In this document: positions 1-9,700 of the stretch, in pieces
Numbering within the stretch: position 1 is the stretch's first letter
Layout of the letters: every line of letters starts with the position of its first letter
The notes under the pieces: model-generated
What the model was told of the DNA's origin: nothing
Databases searched by the model: none
What the model saw: only the letters and a program-made list of their open reading frames with translations
Made by a program: the position numbers and the translations under genes
NCBI GenBank assembly: GCA_013823325.1
Contig: PNLY01000065.1
Coordinates: 1-32,459, forward strand
Direction: 5' to 3'
From: Methylobacterium sp.
GTDB lineage: Bacteria > Pseudomonadota > Alphaproteobacteria > Rhizobiales > Beijerinckiaceae
DNA length: 32,459 nt

Positions 1-1473
<1,473 letters not shown>

Positions 1474-1576
1474 CCGGCTGCGCGGCGAAGTAGTTTTCTG
1501 ACGATCGGGAGCGATTCGGGCGCGTCGGCCTCAAGCTGGCGCGGGACCGATCGCTTTTCATAACTGGGACGGAACG

Positions 1577-2050
1577 ATGGACAAGGTTCCCATGACGGCC
1601 GGCGGTTTCGCCGCCCTGGAAGTCGAGTTGAAGCAGCGCCAGCAGGTCGAGCGCCCGCGCATCATCACGGCGATCGCCGAGGCGCGCGCGCTGGGCGATC
1701 TCTCGGAGAATGCCGAATATCACGCTGCCAAGGAGGCCCAGTCGTTGAACGAGGGCCGCATCATGGAGTTGGAATCGCTGATCGGCCGCGCCGACATCAT
1801 CGATGTCAGCAAGCTCGGCGGCGACACCATCAAGTTCGGCGCCACCGTCAAGCTGATCGACGACGATACCGAGGAAGAGAAGCTCTACCAGATCGTCGGC
1901 GAGCCGGAATCGGATGTGAAGTCCGGCAAGGTCTCGATCGGCTCGCCGATCGCACGCGCCCTGATCGGCAAGAAGGTCGGCGACTCCGTCCAGGTCAACA
2001 CGCCCGGCGGCGGCAAGTCCTACGAGGTCGTCAGCGTCGCCTTCCGCTGA
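1577..2050 (+). CDS. greA: Transcription elongation factor GreA
   Basis: GreA enters the secondary channel of RNA polymerase and stimulates cleavage of backtracked transcripts. The 157-residue length is normal for the family. The N-terminal half is the antiparallel coiled coil, and its tip carries [14 protein letters not shown], with Asp41 and Glu44 at the positions that help coordinate the catalytic magnesium. The C-terminal half is the FKBP-like polymerase-binding domain, ending in the typical [11 protein letters not shown] stretch. The ATG follows a GGGACGGAACG stretch that can act as a weak ribosome site. It lies about 100 bases after carB in the same direction and may be co-transcribed with it. 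Confidence 0.97.
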   Translation: MDKVPMTAGGFAALEVELKQRQQVERPRIITAIAEARALGDLSENAEYHAAKEAQSLNEGRIMELESLIGRADIIDVSKLGGDTIKFGATVKLIDDDTEEEKLYQIVGEPESDVKSGKVSIGSPIARALIGKKVGDSVQVNTPGGGKSYEVVSVAFR

Positions 2051-2119
2051 GCAGGTCGACTTGGCCAGCCCGGCGGCAGCCCCTACATTGAGGGTCTGAC
2101 TGCCGCCGGAGACCACGCC

Positions 2120-2608
2120 ATGACCACGCGTCGCGCATTTATCACCGGGTCCGCCGCGCTCGCTGCCGGCGGGCTCGTTTCGCTTCCGGCCTCGGCGCAG
2201 CCTGTCTCGATCGGCGCGATCAAGGTCGATGCCCGCAATCTCGGCCCGCTCGGCTGGGGCGAGAACGCTCCCCGCATCGCCCGGGCCTTTGAAAGCCGGC
2301 TCGCCAGCGAGCTCCTGCCCTTGCGCCGCCGCGGCGCCCCAACCCTGCACGTCACCGTGCTCTGGCTCTGGCTCGGCGCGGGGGCTGGCGGCGGCATGCC
2401 CGGCGACGGCAGCGGCGGCAGCGACGACAACATGCTGAGCGTCATCGAGCTGGCCGATCGTGGCGGCCCGCCGGTCAGCCGCGAGATCCGCTCGATGCTG
2501 CCGTCCACGTCCGGCGGCGCCTGGTACCGCCCCGATGTCGATCAGCGCCGCATCGCGGCCTTGCTCGAAAACAATGCCCAGTGGATCCGGCACTATCTCA
2601 GCGCCTGA
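2120..2608 (+). CDS. Exported protein of unknown function, twin-arginine signal (tandem paralog 1)
   Basis: I do not recognise a named family. The 162-residue product starts with a short twin-arginine-type signal (TTRRAFITGSAALAAGG), with likely cleavage after the Ala-Ser-Ala near residue 27, so it is probably a soluble periplasmic protein exported folded by Tat. The mature part has blocks shared with the next gene: a SIGAIKVD-like strand, a TLHVTV strand near residue 75, and a C-terminal GGAWYRPDVDQRRIAALLENNAQW segment (the invariant core is GGAWYR, DVDQRRI and NAQWIR). A Gly/Ser/Asp-rich loop sits at about residues 90-105. The downstream gene begins four bases after this stop, so the two are almost certainly one transcription unit. 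Function unknown. Confidence 0.8.
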   Translation: MTTRRAFITGSAALAAGGLVSLPASAQPVSIGAIKVDARNLGPLGWGENAPRIARAFESRLASELLPLRRRGAPTLHVTVLWLWLGAGAGGGMPGDGSGGSDDNMLSVIELADRGGPPVSREIRSMLPSTSGGAWYRPDVDQRRIAALLENNAQWIRHYLSA

Positions 2609-2612
2609 GAGC

Positions 2613-3083
2613 ATGTTCGCCCGCCGCACCATCCTGACCGGCTTCGCCGCCGCCCTGCTGGCCGGCTGCCAGACCACGGCGCAGACCGCCTCCCCCGTCG
2701 CAATCAGCGCGATTCGCATCGACACCGGGCCGCTCGCAGCGAAGGGACAGAGCGCGACCGCAGCCGCGATCAGGCCGATGCTGGAGCGCGAGCTCGCGGG
2801 GCTGCGCACGGCCGGGCGCGGCGCGACCCTCCACGTCACCGTCACCGGGCTTTACCTGACGAGCTATGCCGGCGGGCAGGCGGTCACGCTCGGCAACGAC
2901 ACGCTCGAAAGCGAGGCCCGGCTGATCGGCGCCGATGGCCGCGAGATCGCCCGCTATCCGATCCTCGCCATCATGGCGCCGAGCTATGGCGGGGCCTGGT
3001 ACCGCCGGGATGTCGACCAGCGCCGGATCGAGGCGCTGGTCGCGAGCAACGCACAATGGATCAGGCGGGCGGTCGGGGGATAG
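2613..3083 (+). CDS. Putative lipoprotein of unknown function (tandem paralog 2)
   Basis: This 156-residue protein is a diverged copy of its upstream neighbour. The start is placed at the ATG four bases after the previous stop, because it opens directly into a lipoprotein signal: MFARRTILTGF, a hydrophobic stretch, then the lipobox LLAGC with Cys19. The Arg-Arg pair also fits a Tat-type lipoprotein signal. The mature part repeats the neighbour's pattern: AISAIRIDTGPL, ATLHVTVTG, and a C-terminal GGAWYRRDVDQRRIEAL followed by SNAQWIRR. A longer frame is open upstream but overlaps the first paralog and lacks the signal. A soluble and a membrane-anchored copy side by side suggest related jobs in the envelope; no function can be assigned. 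Confidence 0.78.
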   Translation: MFARRTILTGFAAALLAGCQTTAQTASPVAISAIRIDTGPLAAKGQSATAAAIRPMLERELAGLRTAGRGATLHVTVTGLYLTSYAGGQAVTLGNDTLESEARLIGADGREIARYPILAIMAPSYGGAWYRRDVDQRRIEALVASNAQWIRRAVGG

Positions 3084-3094
3084 CGCCAGCCGTC

Positions 3095-3117
3095 ATTCTC
3101 GGGCTTGCCCCGAGAAT
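3095..3117. repeat. Short perfect inverted repeat between convergent genes
   Basis: ATTCTCGGG and CCCGAGAAT form a 9-bp perfect stem with a 5-base loop, just after the lipoprotein gene and facing the end of the Lrp gene. There is no T-tract directly after it. The sequence resembles short dispersed palindromes of Rhizobiales intergenic regions, and it may also help end transcription from both sides. Confidence 0.5.
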
Positions 3118-3171
3118 CTTCTGACGAGAAAGCGCTTGTGGAGCCTTTTTTGGCCCGAGCATGACGCTAAT

Positions 3172-3633
3172 CTACAACGGCGCGATCGGCGCGTCCTTGA
3201 CCCGGTCGAGCGCCAGCGCCGTGCGGACATTGCGGACGTTCGGCAGCGCCGTCAGGTCGGCGACGAAATCCTGGAAGGCCTTCAGGTCGGTCGCGACGCA
3301 TTTCAGGATGAAGTCGATGTCGCCCGAGAGCGTCCAGCATTCGCGCACCAGCGACCAGTTCCGGATGCGCTCCTGGAAGGTGGCGAGGTCGGCCTCGGCC
3401 TGGCTGGCGAGATGGACGAAGGCGAAGCAGACCACCTCGATACCGAGCTTGCGCTCGTCGAGCAGCGCGCGATAGCCGGTGATCACGCCGGCCTCCTCCA
3501 GCGCGCGGACGCGCCGCAGGCAAGGCGGCGGCGAGATGCCGACCCGGCTCGCGAGCTCGACATTGGTCATGCGCCCGTCGCTCTGCAGCTCCGTCAGAAT
3601 GCGGAGATCGATCTCGTCGAGTTTGGCGCGCAC
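3172..3633 (-). CDS. Lrp/AsnC family transcriptional regulator
   Basis: A 153-residue feast/famine-type regulator. Residues 1-60 form the AsnC-type helix-turn-helix (KLDEIDLRILTELQ, then NVELASRVGISPPPCLRRV), and residues 70-150 form the RAM ligand-binding and oligomerisation domain (VVCFAFVHL, RECWTLSGDIDFILKCV, then NVRNVRTALAL). The start is set at a GTG because AGGAGG lies five bases in front of it; a much longer open frame upstream runs antisense through the ELM1-like gene and is not credible. The ligand is probably an amino acid, but which one cannot be read from sequence. It is divergent from the ELM1-like gene across about 90 bases, so that shared spacer is a likely binding region. 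Confidence 0.92.
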   Translation of the reverse strand: MRAKLDEIDLRILTELQSDGRMTNVELASRVGISPPPCLRRVRALEEAGVITGYRALLDERKLGIEVVCFAFVHLASQAEADLATFQERIRNWSLVRECWTLSGDIDFILKCVATDLKAFQDFVADLTALPNVRNVRTALALDRVKDAPIAPL

Positions 3634-3723
3634 AAATCCTCCTGAAAAATGGCCGCGCAGGTGTAGACGGGCCATCGACGCGTTACAAGGCGTCGATCCC
3701 TGCCAATCCCGGGCCAAACCGCC

Positions 3724-5725
<2,002 letters not shown>

Positions 5726-5744
5726 CCGGACGGCTCACCCATCA

Positions 5745-5764
5745 CTGGAATTGATCAATTCCAG
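5745..5764. promoter_or_regulatory. 20-bp perfect palindrome between trxB and lysR
   Basis: The sequence CTGGAATTGATCAATTCCAG is its own reverse complement. It lies 20 bases after the trxB stop and about 100 bases upstream of the LysR start. It has no loop and no T-tract, so it is more like a protein-binding site for a dimer than a terminator. Which protein binds is unknown. Confidence 0.5.
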
Positions 5765-5808
5765 CACGATATTAAGGGCTAAAATCAACGGTCCCGGCAA
5801 AGGAGTCG

Positions 5809-5850
5809 TTGACCGGACAACTCGATCCCCCCATCATGCGTTGAACGCAT
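5809..5850 (+). promoter_or_regulatory. Candidate lysR promoter with overlapping LysR-type box
   Basis: TTGACC (5809-5814) and CATCAT (5832-5837) are 17 bases apart, a plausible but imperfect sigma-70 promoter. A 15-base near-perfect palindrome, ATGCGTT-G-AACGCAT (5836-5850), overlaps the -10 and contains the T-N11-A signature of LysR-type regulators. It ends 17 bases before the GTG start. The arrangement fits negative autoregulation. Confidence 0.45.
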
Positions 5851-5867
5851 AACACGGGGGGAAAGCG

Positions 5868-6758
5868 GTGGATTGGGACCGCATCCGAATCTTCTACACG
5901 GTTGCTGAATCGGGAAGCTTCACCAAGGCCGGAGACGGTCTGGGGCTGAGCCAATCGGCCGTCAGCCGCCAGATCGGCGCGCTGGAGCGCGAACTGCGCG
6001 CGCCGCTGTTCCACCGGCACACGCGCGGCCTCATTCTCACCGAGCAGGGCGAACTGCTCTGGCGCGCCGCGCGTGAGATGACGCAGCGCCTGGAACGCAC
6101 GCGTGCCCAGCTTTCGGAAACGCGCGAGCATCCCTCCGGCGAGCTCAAGGTCACTGCGACGCGCGGCCTTGGCGGCCATTGGCTGACGCCCCGCCTCGCC
6201 GAATTCCTCGATCTCTATCCCGACATCAAGGTCGAGCTCATCCTCACCGGCGAGGAACTCGACCTCTCGATGCGCGAGGCCGACATCGCGATTCGCCTGC
6301 GCCAGCCGCAGCAGCCCGACCTGATCCAGCGCCGGCTCTTCACCGTGCACTTCCACGTCTACGGGGCGCCGGCCTATATCAAGCGCTTCGGCGAGCCGAA
6401 GAGCTTCGAGGATCTCGACAACCACCGGCTGCTCTCCTTCGGCGCCTCCTCGCCGTCCTATCTGACGGCAGTGCACTGGCTCGGCACGCTCGGGCGCGAC
6501 CAGCGCAACCCGCGCGCCATCCATCTCACCGTCAACAACATCACGGCGATGAAGCGCGCCGTCGATTCGGGCGCCGGCATCGCCATCCTGCCCGACTATC
6601 TGATCGAGGCCGGGTCGCCGCTCGTCCAGTTGATGCGCGAGACCGAGATGCCGCAGCTCGAAAGCTATCTGGTCTATCCGGAGGAGATGAAATCGGTCGC
6701 CCGCGTGCAGGTCTTCCGCGATTTCCTGATCCAGAAGGCACAGCGCTGGACCTATTGA
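5868..6758 (+). CDS. LysR family transcriptional regulator
   Basis: A 296-residue LysR-type regulator. Residues 1-60 are the winged helix-turn-helix (DWDRIRIFYTVAESGSFTKA, then GLSQSAVSRQIGALE and FHRHTRGLILTEQG). The rest is the periplasmic-binding-protein-like effector domain, with DIAIRLRQP around residue 142 and the AVDSGAGIAILPDYL stretch near residue 230. The GTG start is chosen because it gives the normal N-terminus and has the G-rich stretch GGGGGGAAAG just upstream. It sits downstream of trxB rather than divergent from a target, so its regulon cannot be inferred from context beyond probable self-control through the palindromes in front of it. Confidence 0.93.
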   Translation: MDWDRIRIFYTVAESGSFTKAGDGLGLSQSAVSRQIGALERELRAPLFHRHTRGLILTEQGELLWRAAREMTQRLERTRAQLSETREHPSGELKVTATRGLGGHWLTPRLAEFLDLYPDIKVELILTGEELDLSMREADIAIRLRQPQQPDLIQRRLFTVHFHVYGAPAYIKRFGEPKSFEDLDNHRLLSFGASSPSYLTAVHWLGTLGRDQRNPRAIHLTVNNITAMKRAVDSGAGIAILPDYLIEAGSPLVQLMRETEMPQLESYLVYPEEMKSVARVQVFRDFLIQKAQRWTY

Positions 6759-6905
6759 AAAACGGGCAGGCGCTGCCGCAAATCCCGGCAGCGCCATGCC
6801 TCATACCGGCTGCGCATGCGTGCCACGCGCGGTCTCCTCGCAATTGTGACGAATTCTAGTAATGAGTCATGTTGCCAGCGCATAACCGACCCGCCCAATG
6901 CTGCA

Positions 6906-6934
6906 TTGCGAAAAGGCAGGGAGTGCCCGATATT
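6906..6934 (+). promoter_or_regulatory. Candidate promoter of the small RNA
   Basis: TTGCGA (6906-6911) and GATATT (6929-6934) are separated by 17 bases. A transcript from here would begin near base 6941 and run into the structured stretch and terminator below. Read by eye only. Confidence 0.4.
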
Positions 6935-6940
6935 TGACTC

Positions 6941-7076
6941 ACGGTTGTTCGGAACGGGCTCCGCATCTCCTCCCGGCGTTGAGTTCGTTCCAGCCGTTCC
7001 CCTCTGAGATGTTTGGCGCTTTGCGCTGGATGTTTCAAACTTCTAGGCCGGCTCCTTCGGGACGCCGGCCTTTTTT
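6941..7076 (+). ncRNA. Candidate structured small RNA with anti-Shine-Dalgarno loop
   Basis: This roughly 136-base segment in a 450-base gene-free stretch has a promoter-like pair in front, three consecutive hairpins and a strong terminator. Hairpin 1 pairs GGAACGGGCT (6951-6960) with AGCCGTTCC (6992-7000) with one bulged base, and its 31-base loop holds CTCCTCCC (6967-6974), complementary to ribosome-binding sites. Hairpin 2 pairs GTTTG-GCGC (7011-7019) with GCGC (7023-7026) and CAAAC (7036-7040). Hairpin 3 is the terminator at 7045-7071. Alphaproteobacterial small RNAs often expose C/U-rich loops that pair with ribosome sites of target mRNAs, so a trans-acting repressor is the likely role. 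I cannot match it to a named family. No credible open frame fits this stretch. Confidence 0.5.
7045..7076 (+). terminator. Rho-independent terminator
   Basis: AGGCCGGC (7045-7052) pairs perfectly with GCCGGCCT (7064-7071). The stem extends through TCC/GGA with one bulged base around a TTCG tetraloop, and six T residues follow (7071-7076). It ends the small RNA candidate and may also end read-through from the LysR gene. Confidence 0.85.
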
Positions 7077-7077
7077 C

Positions 7078-7186
7078 TTGCCGTCTTTGATGACGTCTTG
7101 CCGACACATGGTCGCAGCACTCCGGAATGTTGAAGTGCACCATAGGTCTGGGCTCAGGCCCAGCACCTGCCACGGAATGACGGCAA
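7078..7186. repeat. Possible degraded palindromic intergenic element
   Basis: TTGCCGTC (7078-7085) and GACGGCAA (7179-7186) are inverted arms about 100 bases apart, and the interior has a second dyad, AGGT-CTGGGC (7144-7153) against GCCCAG-C-ACCT (7158-7168). The shape resembles the dispersed palindromic elements elsewhere in this window. Otherwise I see no gene between the terminator and the DUF1176 stop. Confidence 0.3.
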
Positions 7187-7210
7187 AGATGGAGCAGGTA
7201 AGGCCGAGGC

Positions 7211-8266
7211 CTATTTCGCCGTCCTGACCTCGCTGCGGAACAGCGTGATCCAGTCGTCCGAGCCGATGCCGCGGCATTCGCCCATCATCATGAACTCGGT
7301 CAGGATGAAGCTCGCGCCGGTCCAAGCGTAACCGCCGGCGGCGCCGCAATCGCCGATGCCACGTCCCTTGGCGAAATAGCTGATGCGGCCCGACTTCGGC
7401 TCGAATTCGCCATTGGTCAGCATGTTCTTCGCATCACCACCGTTCTGCGGAAAGCTGACGGATTTCGCCGCCGCCACCGCGTTGCCTTCGACGATCCAGA
7501 ATGCGCTTGTGGCGTTGTAGGCGCCGAGCGAGCAGGTCAGCGCGACGAGGCTGCGCTTGCCGTCGAGGGGCCAGACCCGATCTGGGACCGCCGAAACCTC
7601 CGCATCGCTGCACAGGTCGGGCTCTCGCTGCGTGACATATTTGCGCAGCGCTGCGGCAAGGGCTTTCCCGTCCTTCTCCGACAACGTGCCGCTCGCAGGC
7701 TTCGCCATGATCACCGGCATGGCCGGAGCAGCGGGAACGGTCCCGGCATCGCCCTTGCGGATCAGGGCCGAGGGCGTGTTGAGGCGGCCCTGCTGCTCGT
7801 CGATCCAGAGCAGTGCCGCAACGGCGCCGGAGAGCGAGACCTCCGCCTTTACGCCGGGAGCGGCGATGGAGAGCTTCGTCGCCTTGCGCGCCGCTTCGAT
7901 GAACGCGGCCATCTCGGCCGGCTGGAAGATCACCGTCGCCAGATCGCCGGCGGTGGAGACCGGCATGGACTTGCCGCCGGCCGGGAAAGCCGCGCCGTCG
8001 AGCTTGAGGTCGACGGACAAGGGTGGCTTCTGCCATTCGCCGCTCAGGCGCATGATCAGCTTGGCAGCCCCCTCCGGCCCGGCCGGACGCTCCAGGCGCA
8101 GATAGGCGATCGTGTCGATGCCGTCGGAGGGGACGGAGAGCGCCGCGCAGGTCCTGAGATTGTCGCAGCCGGCCATCCAGTCGCGGAAGCCTTTCGGCTC
8201 CGGCATCGCGGCCAAAGCGAGCGCCGGCAGCATGGCCAGCGCGCTCCCCGCAACGAGCGATCTCAC
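7211..8266 (-). CDS. DUF1176 domain-containing exported protein
   Basis: A predicted periplasmic protein of about 351 residues with a DUF1176-like pattern, for which no biochemical role is established. Recognisable parts are the opening FRDWMAGCDNLRTCAAL, the central Ala-rich segment, EPDLCSDAEV near residue 245, and a Cys-containing C-terminal part with GIGDCGAAGGYAWTG and MMMGECRGIGSDDW. Paired Cys residues suggest disulfides. I place the start at the GTG at 8266, which gives a compact signal peptide (RSLVAGSALAMLPALALA) and begins five bases past the moaE stop. The alternative ATG at 8311 adds 15 residues and overlaps moaE by 41 bases. It is the last gene of the uvrC-to-moaE strand run and is probably translated with it. 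Confidence 0.85.
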   Translation of the reverse strand: MRSLVAGSALAMLPALALAAMPEPKGFRDWMAGCDNLRTCAALSVPSDGIDTIAYLRLERPAGPEGAAKLIMRLSGEWQKPPLSVDLKLDGAAFPAGGKSMPVSTAGDLATVIFQPAEMAAFIEAARKATKLSIAAPGVKAEVSLSGAVAALLWIDEQQGRLNTPSALIRKGDAGTVPAAPAMPVIMAKPASGTLSEKDGKALAAALRKYVTQREPDLCSDAEVSAVPDRVWPLDGKRSLVALTCSLGAYNATSAFWIVEGNAVAAAKSVSFPQNGGDAKNMLTNGEFEPKSGRISYFAKGRGIGDCGAAGGYAWTGASFILTEFMMMGECRGIGSDDWITLFRSEVRTAK

Positions 8267-8270
8267 CCGA

Positions 8271-8735
8271 TCAGGATATCTGTTCCCAGCGCTGTGCCGC
8301 ATCGTCGTCATCCGCCTTGGCTTCGACCCAGCCGCCGAGCGTGCCGTCGGCGAGATGCTCGCGCTTCCAGAACGGGGCGCGGGTCTTGAGATAGTCCATC
8401 AGGAAATCGGCGGCCTCGAAAGCCTCGCGCCGATGGCTCGACGCGGCGATGACCAGCACGATCTGCTCGCTCGGCCTGATCAGGCCAAAGCGATGGATGG
8501 CGAGCAGGCCGGAGAGCGGCCAGCGCCCGGCAGCCTCGGCAGCGACGCGCCCGATCTCTGCCTCGGCCATCCCTGGATAGTGTTCGAGCTCGAGCGCCGC
8601 GAGCCGGCCGCTCTCGTCGCGGCAGAGGCCGGCGAAGGAGACTACGGCGCCGATATTGGCGTTGCCGCGGGTCAGCGCCGCGATCTCGGCGCCGATGTCG
8701 AAATCCTCGCGCTGGATGCGGACGAGCGGCGTCAT
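8271..8735 (-). CDS. moaE: Molybdopterin synthase catalytic (large) subunit
   Basis: MoaE, with MoaD, inserts sulfur into precursor Z to form molybdopterin. The 154-residue length is normal. Typical family segments are GAVVSFAGLCRDES near the N-terminus (phosphate pocket), ALELEHYPGMAEAEI, and LAIHRFGLIRPSEQIVLVIAAS with HRREAF. The active-site loop reads DYLKTRAPFWKREH, whose two Lys residues correspond to the conserved catalytic lysines. It starts 9 bases after the moaD stop, so the two subunits are co-expressed. Confidence 0.96.
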   Translation of the reverse strand: MTPLVRIQREDFDIGAEIAALTRGNANIGAVVSFAGLCRDESGRLAALELEHYPGMAEAEIGRVAAEAAGRWPLSGLLAIHRFGLIRPSEQIVLVIAASSHRREAFEAADFLMDYLKTRAPFWKREHLADGTLGGWVEAKADDDDAAQRWEQIS

Positions 8736-8744
8736 GGCGCCGGC

Positions 8745-9026
8745 TCAGCCGCCGGTCATCGGCGGGAAGAAGGCGATCTCGCGGGCACCTGTGATCGCCG
8801 CCGCGGGCTTGGCATGGGTCTGGTCGATGGCGGCGCGCACGACCGCCTCGTTCTCGAAGGCGAGCTCATAGCCCTCGCCACGCGTCTTCAGCCAGCGCAC
8901 GAGATCGGCGATGGTCGCGGTACCGGCCGGCGGCGTGACGGTTTCCTCGGTGAGGCCGACACGCTCGCGCACCCAGGCGAAATAGACCAGCCGCAGGCTG
9001 GCAGGTTCGACAGTGGCCGTGCTCAT
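8745..9026 (-). CDS. moaD: Molybdopterin synthase sulfur carrier (small) subunit
   Basis: MoaD is a ubiquitin-fold protein whose C-terminal glycine is converted to a thiocarboxylate that donates sulfur to the MoaE active site. The 93-residue product shows the beta-grasp opening LRLVYFAWVRERVGL, a helix around TIADLVRWLKTRG, and the obligatory C-terminus FFPPMTGG ending in Gly-Gly. The ATG overlaps the pgsA stop in the arrangement ATGA, so translation is coupled. A much longer frame continues upstream but is antisense or out of frame to pgsA and is not used. Confidence 0.95.
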   Translation of the reverse strand: MSTATVEPASLRLVYFAWVRERVGLTEETVTPPAGTATIADLVRWLKTRGEGYELAFENEAVVRAAIDQTHAKPAAAITGAREIAFFPPMTGG

Positions 9027-9646
9027 GACGCGCGCTCGTCCTCCTCGACGAGATGGCGGATGCCGGAATTCAGGTAGTCCCAGCCGGTATAGATCGTCAG
9101 CAGCGCTGCGATCCACAGCATCACAAGTCCGATCTGGGTATTGTGCGGCAGGACCTTGTCCCCGGCGGGGCCGGCGACGAGGAAGCCGAGCGCGAACAGC
9201 TGCGCCGTGGTCTTGTACTTGGCGACCTTGCTGACGGGCACGCTGACCTTCAGCTCGGCCAGGAACTCGCGCAGGCCCGAGACCAGGATCTCGCGGCAGA
9301 GGATGACGATCGCCGCCCAGATCGCCCAGCCCTTGATCGTCTCGGTGTGGACCAGCATCAGCAGCAGCGCGCAGACAAGGAGCTTGTCTGCGATCGGGTC
9401 GAGCATGCGCCCGATCGCCGATTGTTGGCCCCAGCTGCGGGCGAGCCAGCCGTCGAGATAATCGGTGACGGCAGCGACGACGTAGATTCCCAGCGCCGTC
9501 CAGCGGGCCCAGTCGTCCCAAGGCCAGAACAGCAGCGCCACCAGCGCCGGAATCGCGATGATCCGGCCATAGGTGAGCAGGTTCGGCAGGGACCAAGGTC
9601 CCCGGCGGCGGATGGCTTCGTTGAGACTCGTCACGACACCCACCAA
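9023..9646 (-). CDS. pgsA: CDP-diacylglycerol-glycerol-3-phosphate 3-phosphatidyltransferase
   Basis: PgsA makes phosphatidylglycerol phosphate at the inner membrane, the committed step to phosphatidylglycerol and cardiolipin. The 207-residue protein has the N-terminal NLLTYGRIIAIPALVALLF and the full CDP-alcohol phosphotransferase signature: D-Y-L-D-G-W-L-A-R, then G-R-M-L-D-P-I-A-D with the last two Asp residues in place. Four or more further hydrophobic segments follow. It lies between uvrC (about 55 bases upstream) and moaD (four-base overlap); uvrC, pgsA and moaDE in this order are common in Rhizobiales. Confidence 0.96.
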   Translation of the reverse strand: MVGVVTSLNEAIRRRGPWSLPNLLTYGRIIAIPALVALLFWPWDDWARWTALGIYVVAAVTDYLDGWLARSWGQQSAIGRMLDPIADKLLVCALLLMLVHTETIKGWAIWAAIVILCREILVSGLREFLAELKVSVPVSKVAKYKTTAQLFALGFLVAGPAGDKVLPHNTQIGLVMLWIAALLTIYTGWDYLNSGIRHLVEEDERAS

Positions 9647-9700
9647 AACAGCGCCTTCATGACAGCGTCAACACGCAAGAGTGTGACCCCGCCATTCCGA

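Noticed and set aside
7001..7076. Similarity of CTCTGAGATGTTTG to the start of E. coli 6S RNA
   Set aside because: Only about 75 bases remain before the terminator and there is no matching 3' closing strand, so it cannot form the 6S hairpin.
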